Counted from the stretch's first letter, positions 17,812 through 26,358 are shown. The stretch: DNA of 36,429 bases from Caldilineaceae bacterium SB0661_bin_32 (GCA_009841235.1 VXMH01000001.1:1-36429); one strand, 5' to 3'. Numbers and translations: made by a program. The notes: generated from the letters alone by a model not told the origin.

Positions 17812-18521
17812 ATGTCGCCTAGAAGGGCAACAAGGGGAAGCTGCGAGTTCTGTGGCAAGGAATACACTCGCTGGGGAATGGCTCGTCATCTGGAGACGTG
17901 TGCCGCGCGTGCAAGCGCAATCGAATCTGATGCCGCGGGGCCGGGACAACAGCAGGAGATATTTCACCTGCTGATTGAGGGTGTTTGGACCTCCGACTAC
18001 TGGCTGCACCTGGAAATTGCCGGCCAAGCCACGCTGGACCAGCTTGATCAGTATCTGCGGGTCATCTGGTTGGAGTGCTGCGGCCACTTGAGCCACTTTT
18101 TTATCAACGGCATCTACTATGAGAGAGAGAGACTGAGATCGAGTGGGCAATCGGCGAGACTGAATCGATGTCCACACAGGTCGCCGATGTATTTGATGAG
18201 GAAACAGAGGCAGAATACCAGTATGACTTCGGCACCACAACCGAGCTGTTGATTTCCGTACTTGCCGTGCGCTCAGGTAACTGGACGGGCAAACCCATTC
18301 GAATGTTGGGGCGCAACAAAACGCCCACAATGAGATGCATGGTCTGCCGCAAAAAGGCCGACTGGATTTGCGCTGGATGTCTGTGGGAAGACAGAAACTG
18401 CTTCTTGTGCGGTCAGCACGTGAACGAGCATTCACACGAAGATGCGATGGTCCTGCCTGCCGTAAATTCACCGCGGATCGGCATGTGCGCCTATGAAGGC
18501 CCGGCAGATCCCCCATACTAG
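17812..18521 (+). pseudogene. Zinc-finger protein with pRiA4b ORF-3-like core, frameshifted in a GA repeat
   Basis: Two reading frames together make one sensible protein. The first (ATG 17812, ribosome-binding site AGGAGA) encodes a zinc knuckle C-x2-C-x11-H-x3-C (Cys11, Cys14, His26, Cys30). It then runs into LDQLDQYLRVIWLECCGHLSHFF, a stretch like the plasmid pRiA4b ORF-3 family. The second continues from about 18123 with DEETEAEYQYDFGTTTEL and ends in a Cys/His-rich tail (CMVC, CAGC, CFLC, H-x-H) at a TAG at 18519-18521. The shift falls in (GA)6 at 18121-18132. Removing one GA unit rejoins the frames into a 235-residue protein. As read, the upstream frame stops at 18252 after 146 residues. 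It could be a real mutation, an on/off repeat, or a sequencing error. The DNA is AT-richer than its neighbours, which fits transfer. No function is known to me. Confidence 0.7.
18121..18132 (+). repeat. (GA)6 dinucleotide repeat at the frameshift
   Basis: Six uninterrupted GA units directly follow the codon TAT at 18118-18120. Five units would keep the whole gene in one frame. Such short dinucleotide tracts are prone to slipped-strand mispairing, so this is the natural site for the lesion. Confidence 0.85.
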
Positions 18522-19360
18522 CCATCCGACCGCCCCAGCTGTTTCCGAATCTCCAGCCAGATTTCGGTCAGGTCCAGTCGGTCGATCCAGTGCGTAAGGT
18601 AGTCGTGTTCCAGGCTGTCATCTCCGATCATGGCGATGATGCTGCCGATGTCGCGGATGTGTTTGGGCTGGCTGCTAAGACCGTAGTACTGAAGCTTATA
18701 GAGGATCAGGTCTTCAGGGGAATGGACATATGCCTCGCCGATACCAGGGCCGAAGTCGACAAGCAGGCGGCGCTGTAGTGCACTTGCCCGCAGAGCATCG
18801 TCGGGCCGCAGCAGGAAGATTTCCAATTTGTATCCTGTAGGCAGGTGCACGGCGTTGATTGGCAGGTCGGCCGGGGATATGTAAAGGTCGAGTATGATTT
18901 CAACGGGCACCAGCATTCCCCTATCCTTCAACGCCTCGGAAAGCTGGGCCATCTGCTCGAGTGGCAGATCGACTACGACGTCAAAGTCCTGGGTAGTTCG
19001 AACTTCACCCCATCCCCAAACAGCGACCGCTCCCCCCACCAGATACTTGACGTTCGCCTCTTCCAAAGCATCAAGAACGTCTCGCATGAAATTGGAAAAC
19101 TCCAGGCTGGGATCAACCATCGTCACCTCATTTCCTTTCGCGTCTGGCTGACGAGCCAAACCCATTGATTCTTCCGGCGACAGTTCAGGCCGGCGCTCGC
19201 GCATACGGTAGGACGCGACACTCTCGGCTATGCGGATCATCGACAATCCCTTTTGCGCCTGCTGCCCCGTCGTCAGTTGCTGGTTTACCAGGACCTGCGC
19301 CGGATCGATATCCCTCAGTGCGCCTGCGATTTCGCGCTCCTGCTTGTCTGTGAGAGTCAT
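18518..19360 (-). CDS. Nucleotidyltransferase-fold protein with helical N-terminal domain
   Basis: This is a 280-residue protein. Residues 1-75 form a charged, helical region (TDKQEREIAGALRDIDP ... YRMRERRPELSPEE). It resembles small proteins often encoded just before minimal nucleotidyltransferase genes, so this may be a natural fusion. Residues 85-280 carry the nucleotidyltransferase pattern: GG at 109-110 and the acidic pair D125-x-D127 in TTQDFDVVVDLP, followed by a region typical of AbiEii/DUF6036-like proteins. A role as a toxin-antitoxin or defence accessory enzyme is possible, but no partner toxin is visible. The ATG at 19360 is preferred to 19369, because GAAGAGGA lies about 8 nt before it but abuts the earlier one. 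Its stop codon interlocks with that of the convergent gene. Confidence 0.7.
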   Translation of the reverse strand: MTLTDKQEREIAGALRDIDPAQVLVNQQLTTGQQAQKGLSMIRIAESVASYRMRERRPELSPEESMGLARQPDAKGNEVTMVDPSLEFSNFMRDVLDALEEANVKYLVGGAVAVWGWGEVRTTQDFDVVVDLPLEQMAQLSEALKDRGMLVPVEIILDLYISPADLPINAVHLPTGYKLEIFLLRPDDALRASALQRRLLVDFGPGIGEAYVHSPEDLILYKLQYYGLSSQPKHIRDIGSIIAMIGDDSLEHDYLTHWIDRLDLTEIWLEIRKQLGRSDG

Positions 19361-19426
19361 GACTGCCATTCCTCTTCGCCGTGCAGTTCCTCCGCAAAAT
19401 GGCTTCGTTTCTTCACAGCCAGTTGA

Positions 19427-20707
19427 TCAGTTCTCTAGCGAGTCGTCCAGCGCGTTGGATTGAGACCCTTTCCAATCCAACCTCCCCAATCGCGCCACAA
19501 TCCGCTGCATGATTGCCTGCGCGACTTCGTCCTTGCTCATCAACGGCCAAGCCTCACGGTTTCCGTCTCGCTCGAACAGAGTAACCCTGTTCGTGTCAAC
19601 CGCGAAGCCGCTGTCAGGCGCGCTCACGTCATTGAGTACAACGAGATCGAGGTTCTTTCGCTCCAACTTGTCTAAGGCGTTCGCCTCCAGGTCGTTCGTC
19701 TCGGCCGCGAATCCGATGACAAGCTGCGGCCCCGGACTGCTCTCCCCCCGCTGTCTGCCGACCTCATGCAGAATGTCCGGCGTCCTTTCCAGCGAAATGA
19801 GCTGTTGCTGCGGCGATTTCTTCAGCTTGTAGTCAACGCTGTCCTTCGGCCGGTAGTCGGCGACCGCGGCTGCGCCGATCAGGATATCGGTCTGCGGCAG
19901 CTCTTCCATGACCGCCGCATACATCTGCTGGGCCGTATGCACCGGCACGAGCGAAACGCCGCCGGGTGGATGCACTGCCAGGGGCGCATGCACCAGAACC
20001 GTTTCCGCGCCCAGATCACGCGCCGCCCGCGCCAGCGCCGCCCCCATCTTGCCGGTGGAGTGATTGCCCATGAACCGCACCGGATCGATCGGCTCCCGGG
20101 TGCCGCCGGCCGTGATCACCACCCGCAACCCGTCCAGGGGTCCTCCCCGTCCGATCACCTTGCAGGCGACTTCGAAGATATCCTCCGGTTCCGCCACCCG
20201 CCCTTCACCCACTTCGCCGGACGCCAGCCGCCCTTCCTCCGGGCCGATGAAGTCGACGCCCCAATCCTGCAGTGTCTGCACATTGCGCATCGTCGCCGGG
20301 TGAGTCCACATATTGGTCTCCATCGCCGGGGCCAGCAGCATCGGTCCTTTGTAGCTCAGCGCGGTGATGCTCAACAGGTCGTCGCTCAGACCCAACGCGA
20401 GTCGCGCGATCGTGTGCGCCGTCGCCGGCGCGATGATAAACAGGTCCGCCGCATGGGCCAGCGCCACGTGTCCAATGCGCAACCGACCCGCATCGTGCCA
20501 GAACTCGAAAGTGTCGGTCGCAACGCTCCGCTGTGTGATCCCCTGAAAGGTTACAGGCGCAACAAACTTGGCGGCCGAATGTGTCATGATCACGTCCACC
20601 AGCGCATTGGCCTGTGTCAGGCGGCTGGCCAGGGTCACAGCTTTGTAGGCCGCGATGCCGCCGCTGACGCCGAGAACGATTCGTTTGCCGGAGAGAATCG
20701 GGGCCAT
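19427..20707 (-). CDS. coaBC: Bifunctional phosphopantothenoylcysteine decarboxylase/phosphopantothenate-cysteine ligase
   Basis: CoaBC makes 4'-phosphopantetheine from phosphopantothenate in two steps of coenzyme A synthesis. The 426-residue length is normal. The CoaC half (1-185) has VSGGIAAYKA, the catalytic His80 in RIGHVALAHAADL, APATAHTIA, and a flap sequence GRLASGEVGEGR. In the flap, Ser163 replaces the Cys seen in the E. coli enzyme. The motif normally written PAMNxxMW reads PAMETNMW, with Glu130 in place of Asn. The CoaB half (about 190-426) has ITAGGTREPIDPVRF and NHSTGKMG, then AAVADYRP with the lysines KLKK, and VLNDVS. GGAG lies 9 nt before the ATG. It is followed by the nucleotidyltransferase gene 66 bp downstream on the same strand. 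Confidence 0.95.
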   Translation of the reverse strand: MAPILSGKRIVLGVSGGIAAYKAVTLASRLTQANALVDVIMTHSAAKFVAPVTFQGITQRSVATDTFEFWHDAGRLRIGHVALAHAADLFIIAPATAHTIARLALGLSDDLLSITALSYKGPMLLAPAMETNMWTHPATMRNVQTLQDWGVDFIGPEEGRLASGEVGEGRVAEPEDIFEVACKVIGRGGPLDGLRVVITAGGTREPIDPVRFMGNHSTGKMGAALARAARDLGAETVLVHAPLAVHPPGGVSLVPVHTAQQMYAAVMEELPQTDILIGAAAVADYRPKDSVDYKLKKSPQQQLISLERTPDILHEVGRQRGESSPGPQLVIGFAAETNDLEANALDKLERKNLDLVVLNDVSAPDSGFAVDTNRVTLFERDGNREAWPLMSKDEVAQAIMQRIVARLGRLDWKGSQSNALDDSLEN

Positions 20708-20768
20708 GAGTTAAGCTCCAGGTCAGGTTGACGTTGGACTGCCCGCCCCTGCAGGGCGCGAAAGCAAG

Positions 20769-21935
20769 TCAGGAATCGGCAACGCCGCCGTCTCGATGGC
20801 GGGCGAGGTAGGATTGATACGAGTTCCGCACCTCCTCCGAGCTGAAGTCCGGTGCATGGCGGGCGCAGGCAGCCTCGTCCACCTCCACGCCCAGGCCCGG
20901 CTTCTCAGGCGGCAATATGTGGCCGTCGACGACCTGCAGAGGCTCGACAACGAACTCTGTCATCGAGAGAGGCATATCGTCAGGGTCAACCATCTCCTGG
21001 ATGACAAAATTGGGCGTCGTAAAATCAACATGGACGCAGGCCGCCGTTGAGACCGGCCCATACGGGTTATGGGGGGCGAGGCCGGCATAATAGACCTCCG
21101 CCAGCGCGGCGATGCGGCGAATCTCGCTGATGCCCCCGGCGTGACAGGCATCCGGCTGCAGCAGGCTGGCCGCGCCGGTTTCGAGAATCTCTCGAAAGCC
21201 CCAGCGGGTAAAGAGCCGCTCCCCCGTTGCAATGGGGATATTGGTTGCCCTGGCGACCTGTGCCATCGCCGCCGGGTTCTCCGCCTGAACCGGCTCCTCC
21301 ATGAAGAAGGGGTAGTACGGCTCAAATCGGTGCGCGTAGCGAATCGCCATCTGCGGCGTGACGCGCCCGTGCATGTCCAACAGTATGTCCACGTCGTTGC
21401 CGACCGCTTCGCGCACCGCCTTCAGGCCGGCCTCGGCTTCATCCAACACTCCCGCCCCGTCGAGGATGTTGGTAATCGGCACAGGAACCGTTTTGACGGC
21501 GTCCCAGCCTTTGGCCGCCTTGGACTGAGCGCTCTCCGCCATCGCGTCGGGCGTGCCGCCGCCAAAGTGCGTGTACATCCGCACACGGTCCCGTACCTTG
21601 CCGCCGAGAAGCTCGTAGATCGGCTTCCCCGCCTCCTTGCCCTTGATGTCCCATAGTGCCTGGTCAATGCCAGAGAGAGCGGACAGGCCGATGACGCCCT
21701 GCCGCCAGAAGCCGCTGCGATAGAGGACCTGCCAGCAATGTTCAACCTCAAGCGGACTGAAGCCCAGGATCATCGGCTCCATATCCTGAACACAGCCGGC
21801 CACCGCCCGCGGTTTGCCTTCCACCGTCGCTTCTCCCCAGCCGACCAGACCAGGCTGATCAGTCTCGATCTTGACAAAGACGAAGGTGCGCCGCTCCCCT
21901 TGCGCGAAAATCGGTCTGATTGCTGTAATTTTCAT
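20769..21935 (-). CDS. Enolase-superfamily sugar-acid dehydratase, DgoD-like
   Basis: This 388-residue member of the mandelate racemase/muconate lactonizing group is most like galactonate dehydratase (DgoD). N-terminal capping-domain markers are GWGEATVEG and GLSALSGIDQALWDIKGK, then YELLGGKVRDRVRMY. Metal and catalytic residues fall at the spacing of DgoD shifted by four: Asp187 and His189 (DMHGR), Glu213 (EEP), Glu239 (TGER) and His289 (APHNPYGPV). It would remove water from an acid sugar to give a 2-keto-3-deoxy acid. The true substrate is unknown, and no KDG or KDPGal kinase or aldolase is in the window. The ribosome-binding site is GAGGAAAG. It lies 61 bp upstream of coaBC on the same strand, although the functions are unrelated. 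Confidence 0.85.
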   Translation of the reverse strand: MKITAIRPIFAQGERRTFVFVKIETDQPGLVGWGEATVEGKPRAVAGCVQDMEPMILGFSPLEVEHCWQVLYRSGFWRQGVIGLSALSGIDQALWDIKGKEAGKPIYELLGGKVRDRVRMYTHFGGGTPDAMAESAQSKAAKGWDAVKTVPVPITNILDGAGVLDEAEAGLKAVREAVGNDVDILLDMHGRVTPQMAIRYAHRFEPYYPFFMEEPVQAENPAAMAQVARATNIPIATGERLFTRWGFREILETGAASLLQPDACHAGGISEIRRIAALAEVYYAGLAPHNPYGPVSTAACVHVDFTTPNFVIQEMVDPDDMPLSMTEFVVEPLQVVDGHILPPEKPGLGVEVDEAACARHAPDFSSEEVRNSYQSYLARHRDGGVADS

Positions 21936-21975
21936 CGTAACTTTCCTCGTGAGTTAAGCCGGCCGGCGCATCCTT

Positions 21976-22003
21976 CAGTGTGCGAAAGCCAGTGTGCGAA
22001 AGC
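21976..22003. repeat. Perfect 14-bp tandem duplication between two minus-strand genes
   Basis: CAGTGTGCGAAAGC occurs twice in direct succession (21976-21989 and 21990-22003). It lies in the 84-bp gap between the DgoD-like gene and the end of the DHH-CBS-CCA gene, flanked by short CCGG-rich palindromic runs. It is probably a recent slippage product. Confidence 0.85.
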
Positions 22004-22019
22004 CGGCGGCCGGGGCCGC

Positions 22020-24815
22020 TCAGGCCGCCTCCAGGATATCGCGTACCATGGACTCTGCAAGTCTCTGTTCCGGCGCGCCGGCCTCTATCTCTCCGTCAAG
22101 AAGCGCCGTTCTCAATCCACGCATAATCTGCCCGTATTCCGGTCCGGGCTGCAACCCCAGCCGCATCAGGTCTCTGCCATCCAATGCAGGGTGAACGTGC
22201 CGCCAAGTCTGTTCGTAGCAGTTCAACCGCCTACGCAGCAAGGCGTCCTCCTCCACCAACGAGAGCAGCAGCAGCACGGCCGGCTGCGCCCGGTCGAGAA
22301 CCGCCACAACTTCGCTCGGCCGTTGCTGTGGGTCGCTCAGCTGCGGCCGCCGGGTCTTGACCATCCGCAGCTCACGCATCAGTCGCTGTGTTCGGCCGCG
22401 AAGTCTCAGCCGCTCGCTCAGCTCTTTTTCAAGCGAGGAGGTCTTGTCACCGTTTCCGTTGTCTACGGGCAGCAGATCGTAAATGAGCAGACCCCAATAG
22501 AGCCTCTCGATCGGCGTGTCCTCCAGCTGGAACTGCCCTGTCCGGATCTTTACCGGCGCTTGGTCAAGGCCATTGTCCCCTTCACGAGCTTCACCCGGCC
22601 TTCCCGTCTCCATTAGCTCCCTGAGGGAGGCGCAGCGCTTCGCAAAGGAGGGGCCGGCCCGCAAAGCGGGATGAATCCGTCGGAGTATGCCCAGCTCGTC
22701 CAGCCGAAAAACTGCATCTTCCGGTGTTTCTTCCTGGAAAATCCGATCCAGTTCCTGGCGAATACGCGCCGAAGTGACGCGCCTGAGCAGCGGGGCGGCA
22801 TCCAGCAGATGCTCCTGCGTACGCGCCTCGATCTGGAACCGGAAGCGTTGTTCATAGCGAACCGCGCGCAGGATTCTGGTCGGGTCATCCACAAAACTCA
22901 GGCTGTGCAGGACCCGCACGACCCCCGTCTGCAGGTCTGACAAGCCGCCGTAGAAATCGAGCAGATCGCCCCACCTGTCCGGAGTCAGAGCGACGGCCAG
23001 CGTGTTGACCGTGAAATCCCGCCGGTGCAGGTCCAGTCTGATGCTGCCCTGCTCCACGGTCGGCAGGACCGTTGGCTCTGTATAGAACTCTGTGCGTGCA
23101 GTAACAAAGTCGAAATGGGGCGGCAATGGACCCTGGTCCGCCGCGGTGTCGTTAGCCGGCAGGTCCGGGCAGGTGACTGGATACCCGGGCTCGTCGAGAA
23201 TCCACTTGGCAGTGCCAAAACGAGCATGCGTGACGACCCGTCCCCCGCACCTGGCCTGCATGCGCTCCGCCAGCTCGATTGCATCACCTTCGACAACCAG
23301 GTCCATGTCCAGAGAACCTGCTCCGCCGGCGCTGTCGAAGCGCCCCAAGAGCAGGTCTCGAACAAAGCCGCCAACGACATACACGGCATGTCCCATCGCC
23401 GTCGCGGTCTCACCGACAAGCCAGAGGAGACGGTGCTGCCCGGCCGGCAGGACCTGCCCCAGCTCGCGGCTGACATCCGGGACTCTTGGCGAACTCTCTC
23501 TCTCTTCCCCCCAAAGTTTGAGCAGATCTGTACGAGTTACAATGCCAACCAATTCGCCGGCGGCGTCCACAACAGGAATCTGCCCCCAACCGCTCTCGAT
23601 CATGAGCCCATGAAGGACACTGACAGGAGCGTCCTCGGGGACTGTATGGTTCCCTTGGCGCATTACCTTGTGGACCGGCAGCGCACCCAGCCGGTGTGTA
23701 ATGGTTCGGTCCGCCTCTCTTCGGGTCAGGATTCCAACCAGTTTGTCGCGACCGTCTACGCCTCTCTGCAGGACCGGGAATCCTTCGTGGCCATAACGCT
23801 GCATCAACTCCATCGCGGCAGCGACCGACATCCCTTCGTCCAGCGTATGAGGACGGCCCCGGCTCATGATCTCAGCAACCTTGGCCGGCGCGCGCGCGTG
23901 CTCCTGCAGCAGGCAGCCGATTCGTTCTTTTACGTCCGCCAGGGTTGCTCCTTCCAGCAACGCCGCCGCGGCTCGCCTGTGACCTCCGCCGCCGAGAAAC
24001 CCGGCAATCAGGCCAACGTTTATTGCGTCGGTGTTGCTTCGGGCCACAACCTGCACGTGGTCCTTCAGACGGACGACGACAAACAAGGCATCCGGGTTGA
24101 AGAGCTCGTTCAGCCTGTGGGCAAGGCCACTCAGCTCATCGTCGTACTCGGGCGCATCCGCTACGGCGAGCACGACGTTTTGACCGGCCACTGTAAGGTG
24201 TTCTGCGTCCTCAGTCAGTTGCCTGGACAGCGCTTTCTGTGCAGGCGTGGGCGGGAAGCGCATGAAACGTCGCATTACTTCCAGGCGGGCGCCCTGCTCG
24301 ACCAGCCAAGCCGCGCAACGAATGTCCCGATGCGTTGTGGAGGGGTACAGAAGGCTGCCGGTGTCTTCGTATATGCCCAGTGCGAGCAGAGTGGCTTGAA
24401 ACGGGGAAAGCCCCCTGTTCTGCTGAATCAGCCGTTCGACGAGAAGCGTGGTGTTGGCGCCTGTCGTGTGAGGGCCAAGCGACTCTCGCCACACCTTCCA
24501 CCCGGACGGCAGCGGTTCGGCCGCAGAGTGGTGGTCAATCACCAGATGACGAGTGTCTTCGCCCATCCCCTTCACCGCGTTGAATGACCGGGTGTCAACG
24601 ACAATCGCCAGATCGACGCGGCCGCGCGGCAGATGCCGCGGCTCGACGAAAGGGAACTGGTTTCGGTACAGGGACAAAAATGCCTGAACGTTGCGTTTCA
24701 GTTTCCGCGGCAGGACCGGCAGCGCCTGCGGGAACAGCAACGCTCCGCCCAGCAAGGATGCCAGCGCGTCAAAATCTGCGAGTTCGTGGGAAAGGATAAC
24801 TGTCTGGCCGCGCAT
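22020..24815 (-). CDS. DHH phosphoesterase-CBS-tRNA nucleotidyltransferase fusion
   Basis: This 931-residue protein has three modules. The DHH/DHHA1 phosphoesterase (1-310) has the acidic motif ADFDALAS (Asp14, Asp16), Asp74, DHH at 94-96, EDTGS (Asp151) and GGGGHRRA at 275-282. A CBS pair follows (about 313-437). The polymerase-beta-type tRNA nucleotidyltransferase head comes next (about 460-660), with GGFVRDLLL at 482-490, the catalytic DMD at 503-505, ARFGTAK and RRDFTVNTLAV, then a helical body to the end. All catalytic residues seen are intact. Such fusions are known in cyanobacteria, Aquificales and others as CCA- or A-adding enzymes that repair tRNA 3' ends. The DHH part may degrade small nucleotides or RNA, and the CBS pair may sense adenylates (family knowledge, not shown here). 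It has its own good promoter and no strong ribosome-binding site. Confidence 0.92.
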   Translation of the reverse strand: MRGQTVILSHELADFDALASLLGGALLFPQALPVLPRKLKRNVQAFLSLYRNQFPFVEPRHLPRGRVDLAIVVDTRSFNAVKGMGEDTRHLVIDHHSAAEPLPSGWKVWRESLGPHTTGANTTLLVERLIQQNRGLSPFQATLLALGIYEDTGSLLYPSTTHRDIRCAAWLVEQGARLEVMRRFMRFPPTPAQKALSRQLTEDAEHLTVAGQNVVLAVADAPEYDDELSGLAHRLNELFNPDALFVVVRLKDHVQVVARSNTDAINVGLIAGFLGGGGHRRAAAALLEGATLADVKERIGCLLQEHARAPAKVAEIMSRGRPHTLDEGMSVAAAMELMQRYGHEGFPVLQRGVDGRDKLVGILTRREADRTITHRLGALPVHKVMRQGNHTVPEDAPVSVLHGLMIESGWGQIPVVDAAGELVGIVTRTDLLKLWGEERESSPRVPDVSRELGQVLPAGQHRLLWLVGETATAMGHAVYVVGGFVRDLLLGRFDSAGGAGSLDMDLVVEGDAIELAERMQARCGGRVVTHARFGTAKWILDEPGYPVTCPDLPANDTAADQGPLPPHFDFVTARTEFYTEPTVLPTVEQGSIRLDLHRRDFTVNTLAVALTPDRWGDLLDFYGGLSDLQTGVVRVLHSLSFVDDPTRILRAVRYEQRFRFQIEARTQEHLLDAAPLLRRVTSARIRQELDRIFQEETPEDAVFRLDELGILRRIHPALRAGPSFAKRCASLRELMETGRPGEAREGDNGLDQAPVKIRTGQFQLEDTPIERLYWGLLIYDLLPVDNGNGDKTSSLEKELSERLRLRGRTQRLMRELRMVKTRRPQLSDPQQRPSEVVAVLDRAQPAVLLLLSLVEEDALLRRRLNCYEQTWRHVHPALDGRDLMRLGLQPGPEYGQIMRGLRTALLDGEIEAGAPEQRLAESMVRDILEAA

Positions 24816-24853
24816 GTCGTAGTCGGTTCGGCTGCCCTGGGAAACTGCGATCT

Positions 24854-24882
24854 ACTATACGCCTCGCAATTCGGATGCGCAA
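24854..24882 (-). promoter_or_regulatory. Sigma70-type promoter of the DHH-CBS-CCA gene
   Basis: On the minus strand TTGCGC (24882-24877) and TATAGT (24859-24854) are separated by exactly 17 bp. Transcription would begin near 24847, about 32 nt before the ATG at 24815. This is among the best promoter matches I found in the window. Confidence 0.55.
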
Positions 24883-24945
24883 GCACCGGGCTGAAAGCGT
24901 AACTCCCTGCGCAGCTGGCCCGCACCGGCCCGACCGACGCGGCCG

Positions 24946-26358
24946 TCAGCCGCCTTCGGCTCGGCGCATCAATGCCAGCGCCGCCTTGTTGTGGCGTTCA
25001 GCCAGCACCGGCACGTCGATATCAAGGGGAACGCCGTCTTGCACCAGCAGGCGTCCATTGACAAACGCGAAATCGACCGGCTGCGGTGAACAGAAAACCA
25101 GCGCCGCTACCGGGTCATGCACCCAGCCCCCGGCAAAGGTGAGCGCCGACAGGTCAAATCCGACCAGGTCCGCGGCCATTCCAGGCGCCAGCGCGCCGAC
25201 ATCGTCGCGGCCCAACACCGCGGCCCCGCCCAGGGTGGCGATTTCCAGCGCCTCCCTTGCTGTCATGCCCTTGGGATTGCCCATCACCCTTTGCAGCAAC
25301 AGGCATTGGCGCACCTCTTCCATCATGTTGCTGCCGTCGTTGCTGGCACTGCCATCCACGCCCAATCCCACATGCACGCCGGCATCCCGCATCGCCCGCA
25401 CCGGGGAAATGCCGCTCGCCAACCGCATGTTGCTCGTAGGGCAATGGGCCGCGCCGGTCTTTGTCCGGGCGAATTGACCGATCTCCTCCCCGTTGAGATG
25501 CACGCAATGGGCATGCCAGACATCATCGCCCAGCCAGTCCACTTTCTCCGCGTAGGTTCCCGGCCGGTAGCCGTACTGCTCCATGCAGAACTCTTCTTCG
25601 TCGAGCGTCTCAGCCAGATGCGTGTGAAGGTGAACATCCATCTCGGGCCCGAAGGAGCGGGCCAGCGCCGCGCAATCGCGCATCAACTCCTGCGTTACGC
25701 TGAACGGGCTGGTCGGGCCAATCACGACACGGCGCATCGAAAAGCGGGAGGGGTCATGATACTCTTCGACCAAACGCCGCGATTCGACAAGAATGTCCGG
25801 TTCCCGTTCCGTCATCCAGTCCGGGGGCAATCCGCCCTTGCTTTCGCCGAGGCTGACACTGCCTCTGGCTCCGTGAAAGCGAACGCCGATCTCCTCTGCA
25901 GCGGCAAACTGATCGTCGAGACGCGTTCCGTTTTGCCACAGGTAATGATGGTCGCTGCTGGTCGTGCATCCGCTCAGCAGCAGCTCGGTCAACGCCACCT
26001 GCGTGCTCACGCCTACATCCTCCGGGCCAATACAGGACCAGATCGGAAAGAGGGCGCGCAGCCAGTCGAAGAGCACGCCGTTCTGTGCGGCCGGCACCAC
26101 ACGCGTGAGCGTCTGAAAGAAGTGGTGGTGCGTATTGATAAAGCCGGGCAGGACGATCCTGCCGCGTGCGTCCAGGTGGGCAGTATAAGGTGAGTCTGCG
26201 CTCTTTCCGTCCCTGTACCGGGCCGGCAGATCGTCTGTCGCGCCGACCCAGACAATCTGCGGGCCTTCCATAATGAGCGCCCCGTCGGTGATCTCCTCGC
26301 GCTCTTCGTTCATCGTTACGAGGCAATCGGCATTCGTCAATATGGTCCTGTAGGTCAT
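24946..26358 (-). CDS. 8-oxoguanine deaminase-like amidohydrolase
   Basis: This is a 470-residue amidohydrolase of the cytosine/guanine deaminase group (TRZ/ATZ). Metal-binding residues are visible: HxH at 77-79 in GFINTHHHF, His247 and Glu250 in HLHTHLAE, His284 in WHAHCVHL, and Asp335 in GVDGSASND. Wording such as FQTLTR, SGCTTSSDHHYL, EVRQCLLLQRV and ATLGGAAVLGRDDVG matches the family annotated as 8-oxoguanine deaminase, which converts 8-oxoguanine to uric acid in the cytoplasm. That specificity is inferred from family resemblance. A related isocytosine, guanine or triazine deaminase remains possible. GGGAG lies about 11 nt before the ATG. The gene stands alone on the minus strand, 130 bp upstream of the start of the DHH-CBS-CCA gene. 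Confidence 0.85.
   Translation of the reverse strand: MTYRTILTNADCLVTMNEEREEITDGALIMEGPQIVWVGATDDLPARYRDGKSADSPYTAHLDARGRIVLPGFINTHHHFFQTLTRVVPAAQNGVLFDWLRALFPIWSCIGPEDVGVSTQVALTELLLSGCTTSSDHHYLWQNGTRLDDQFAAAEEIGVRFHGARGSVSLGESKGGLPPDWMTEREPDILVESRRLVEEYHDPSRFSMRRVVIGPTSPFSVTQELMRDCAALARSFGPEMDVHLHTHLAETLDEEEFCMEQYGYRPGTYAEKVDWLGDDVWHAHCVHLNGEEIGQFARTKTGAAHCPTSNMRLASGISPVRAMRDAGVHVGLGVDGSASNDGSNMMEEVRQCLLLQRVMGNPKGMTAREALEIATLGGAAVLGRDDVGALAPGMAADLVGFDLSALTFAGGWVHDPVAALVFCSPQPVDFAFVNGRLLVQDGVPLDIDVPVLAERHNKAALALMRRAEGG

Noticed and set aside
20742..20762. CGCCC/GGGCG hairpin after the DgoD-like gene
   Set aside because: The stem is only five base pairs with no T-run on the minus strand, which is too weak to call a terminator.
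23025..24587. 520-codon plus-strand open frame opposite the DHH-CBS-CCA gene
   Set aside because: It overlaps fully intact catalytic motifs on the other strand and its translation looks random, so it is a shadow frame.
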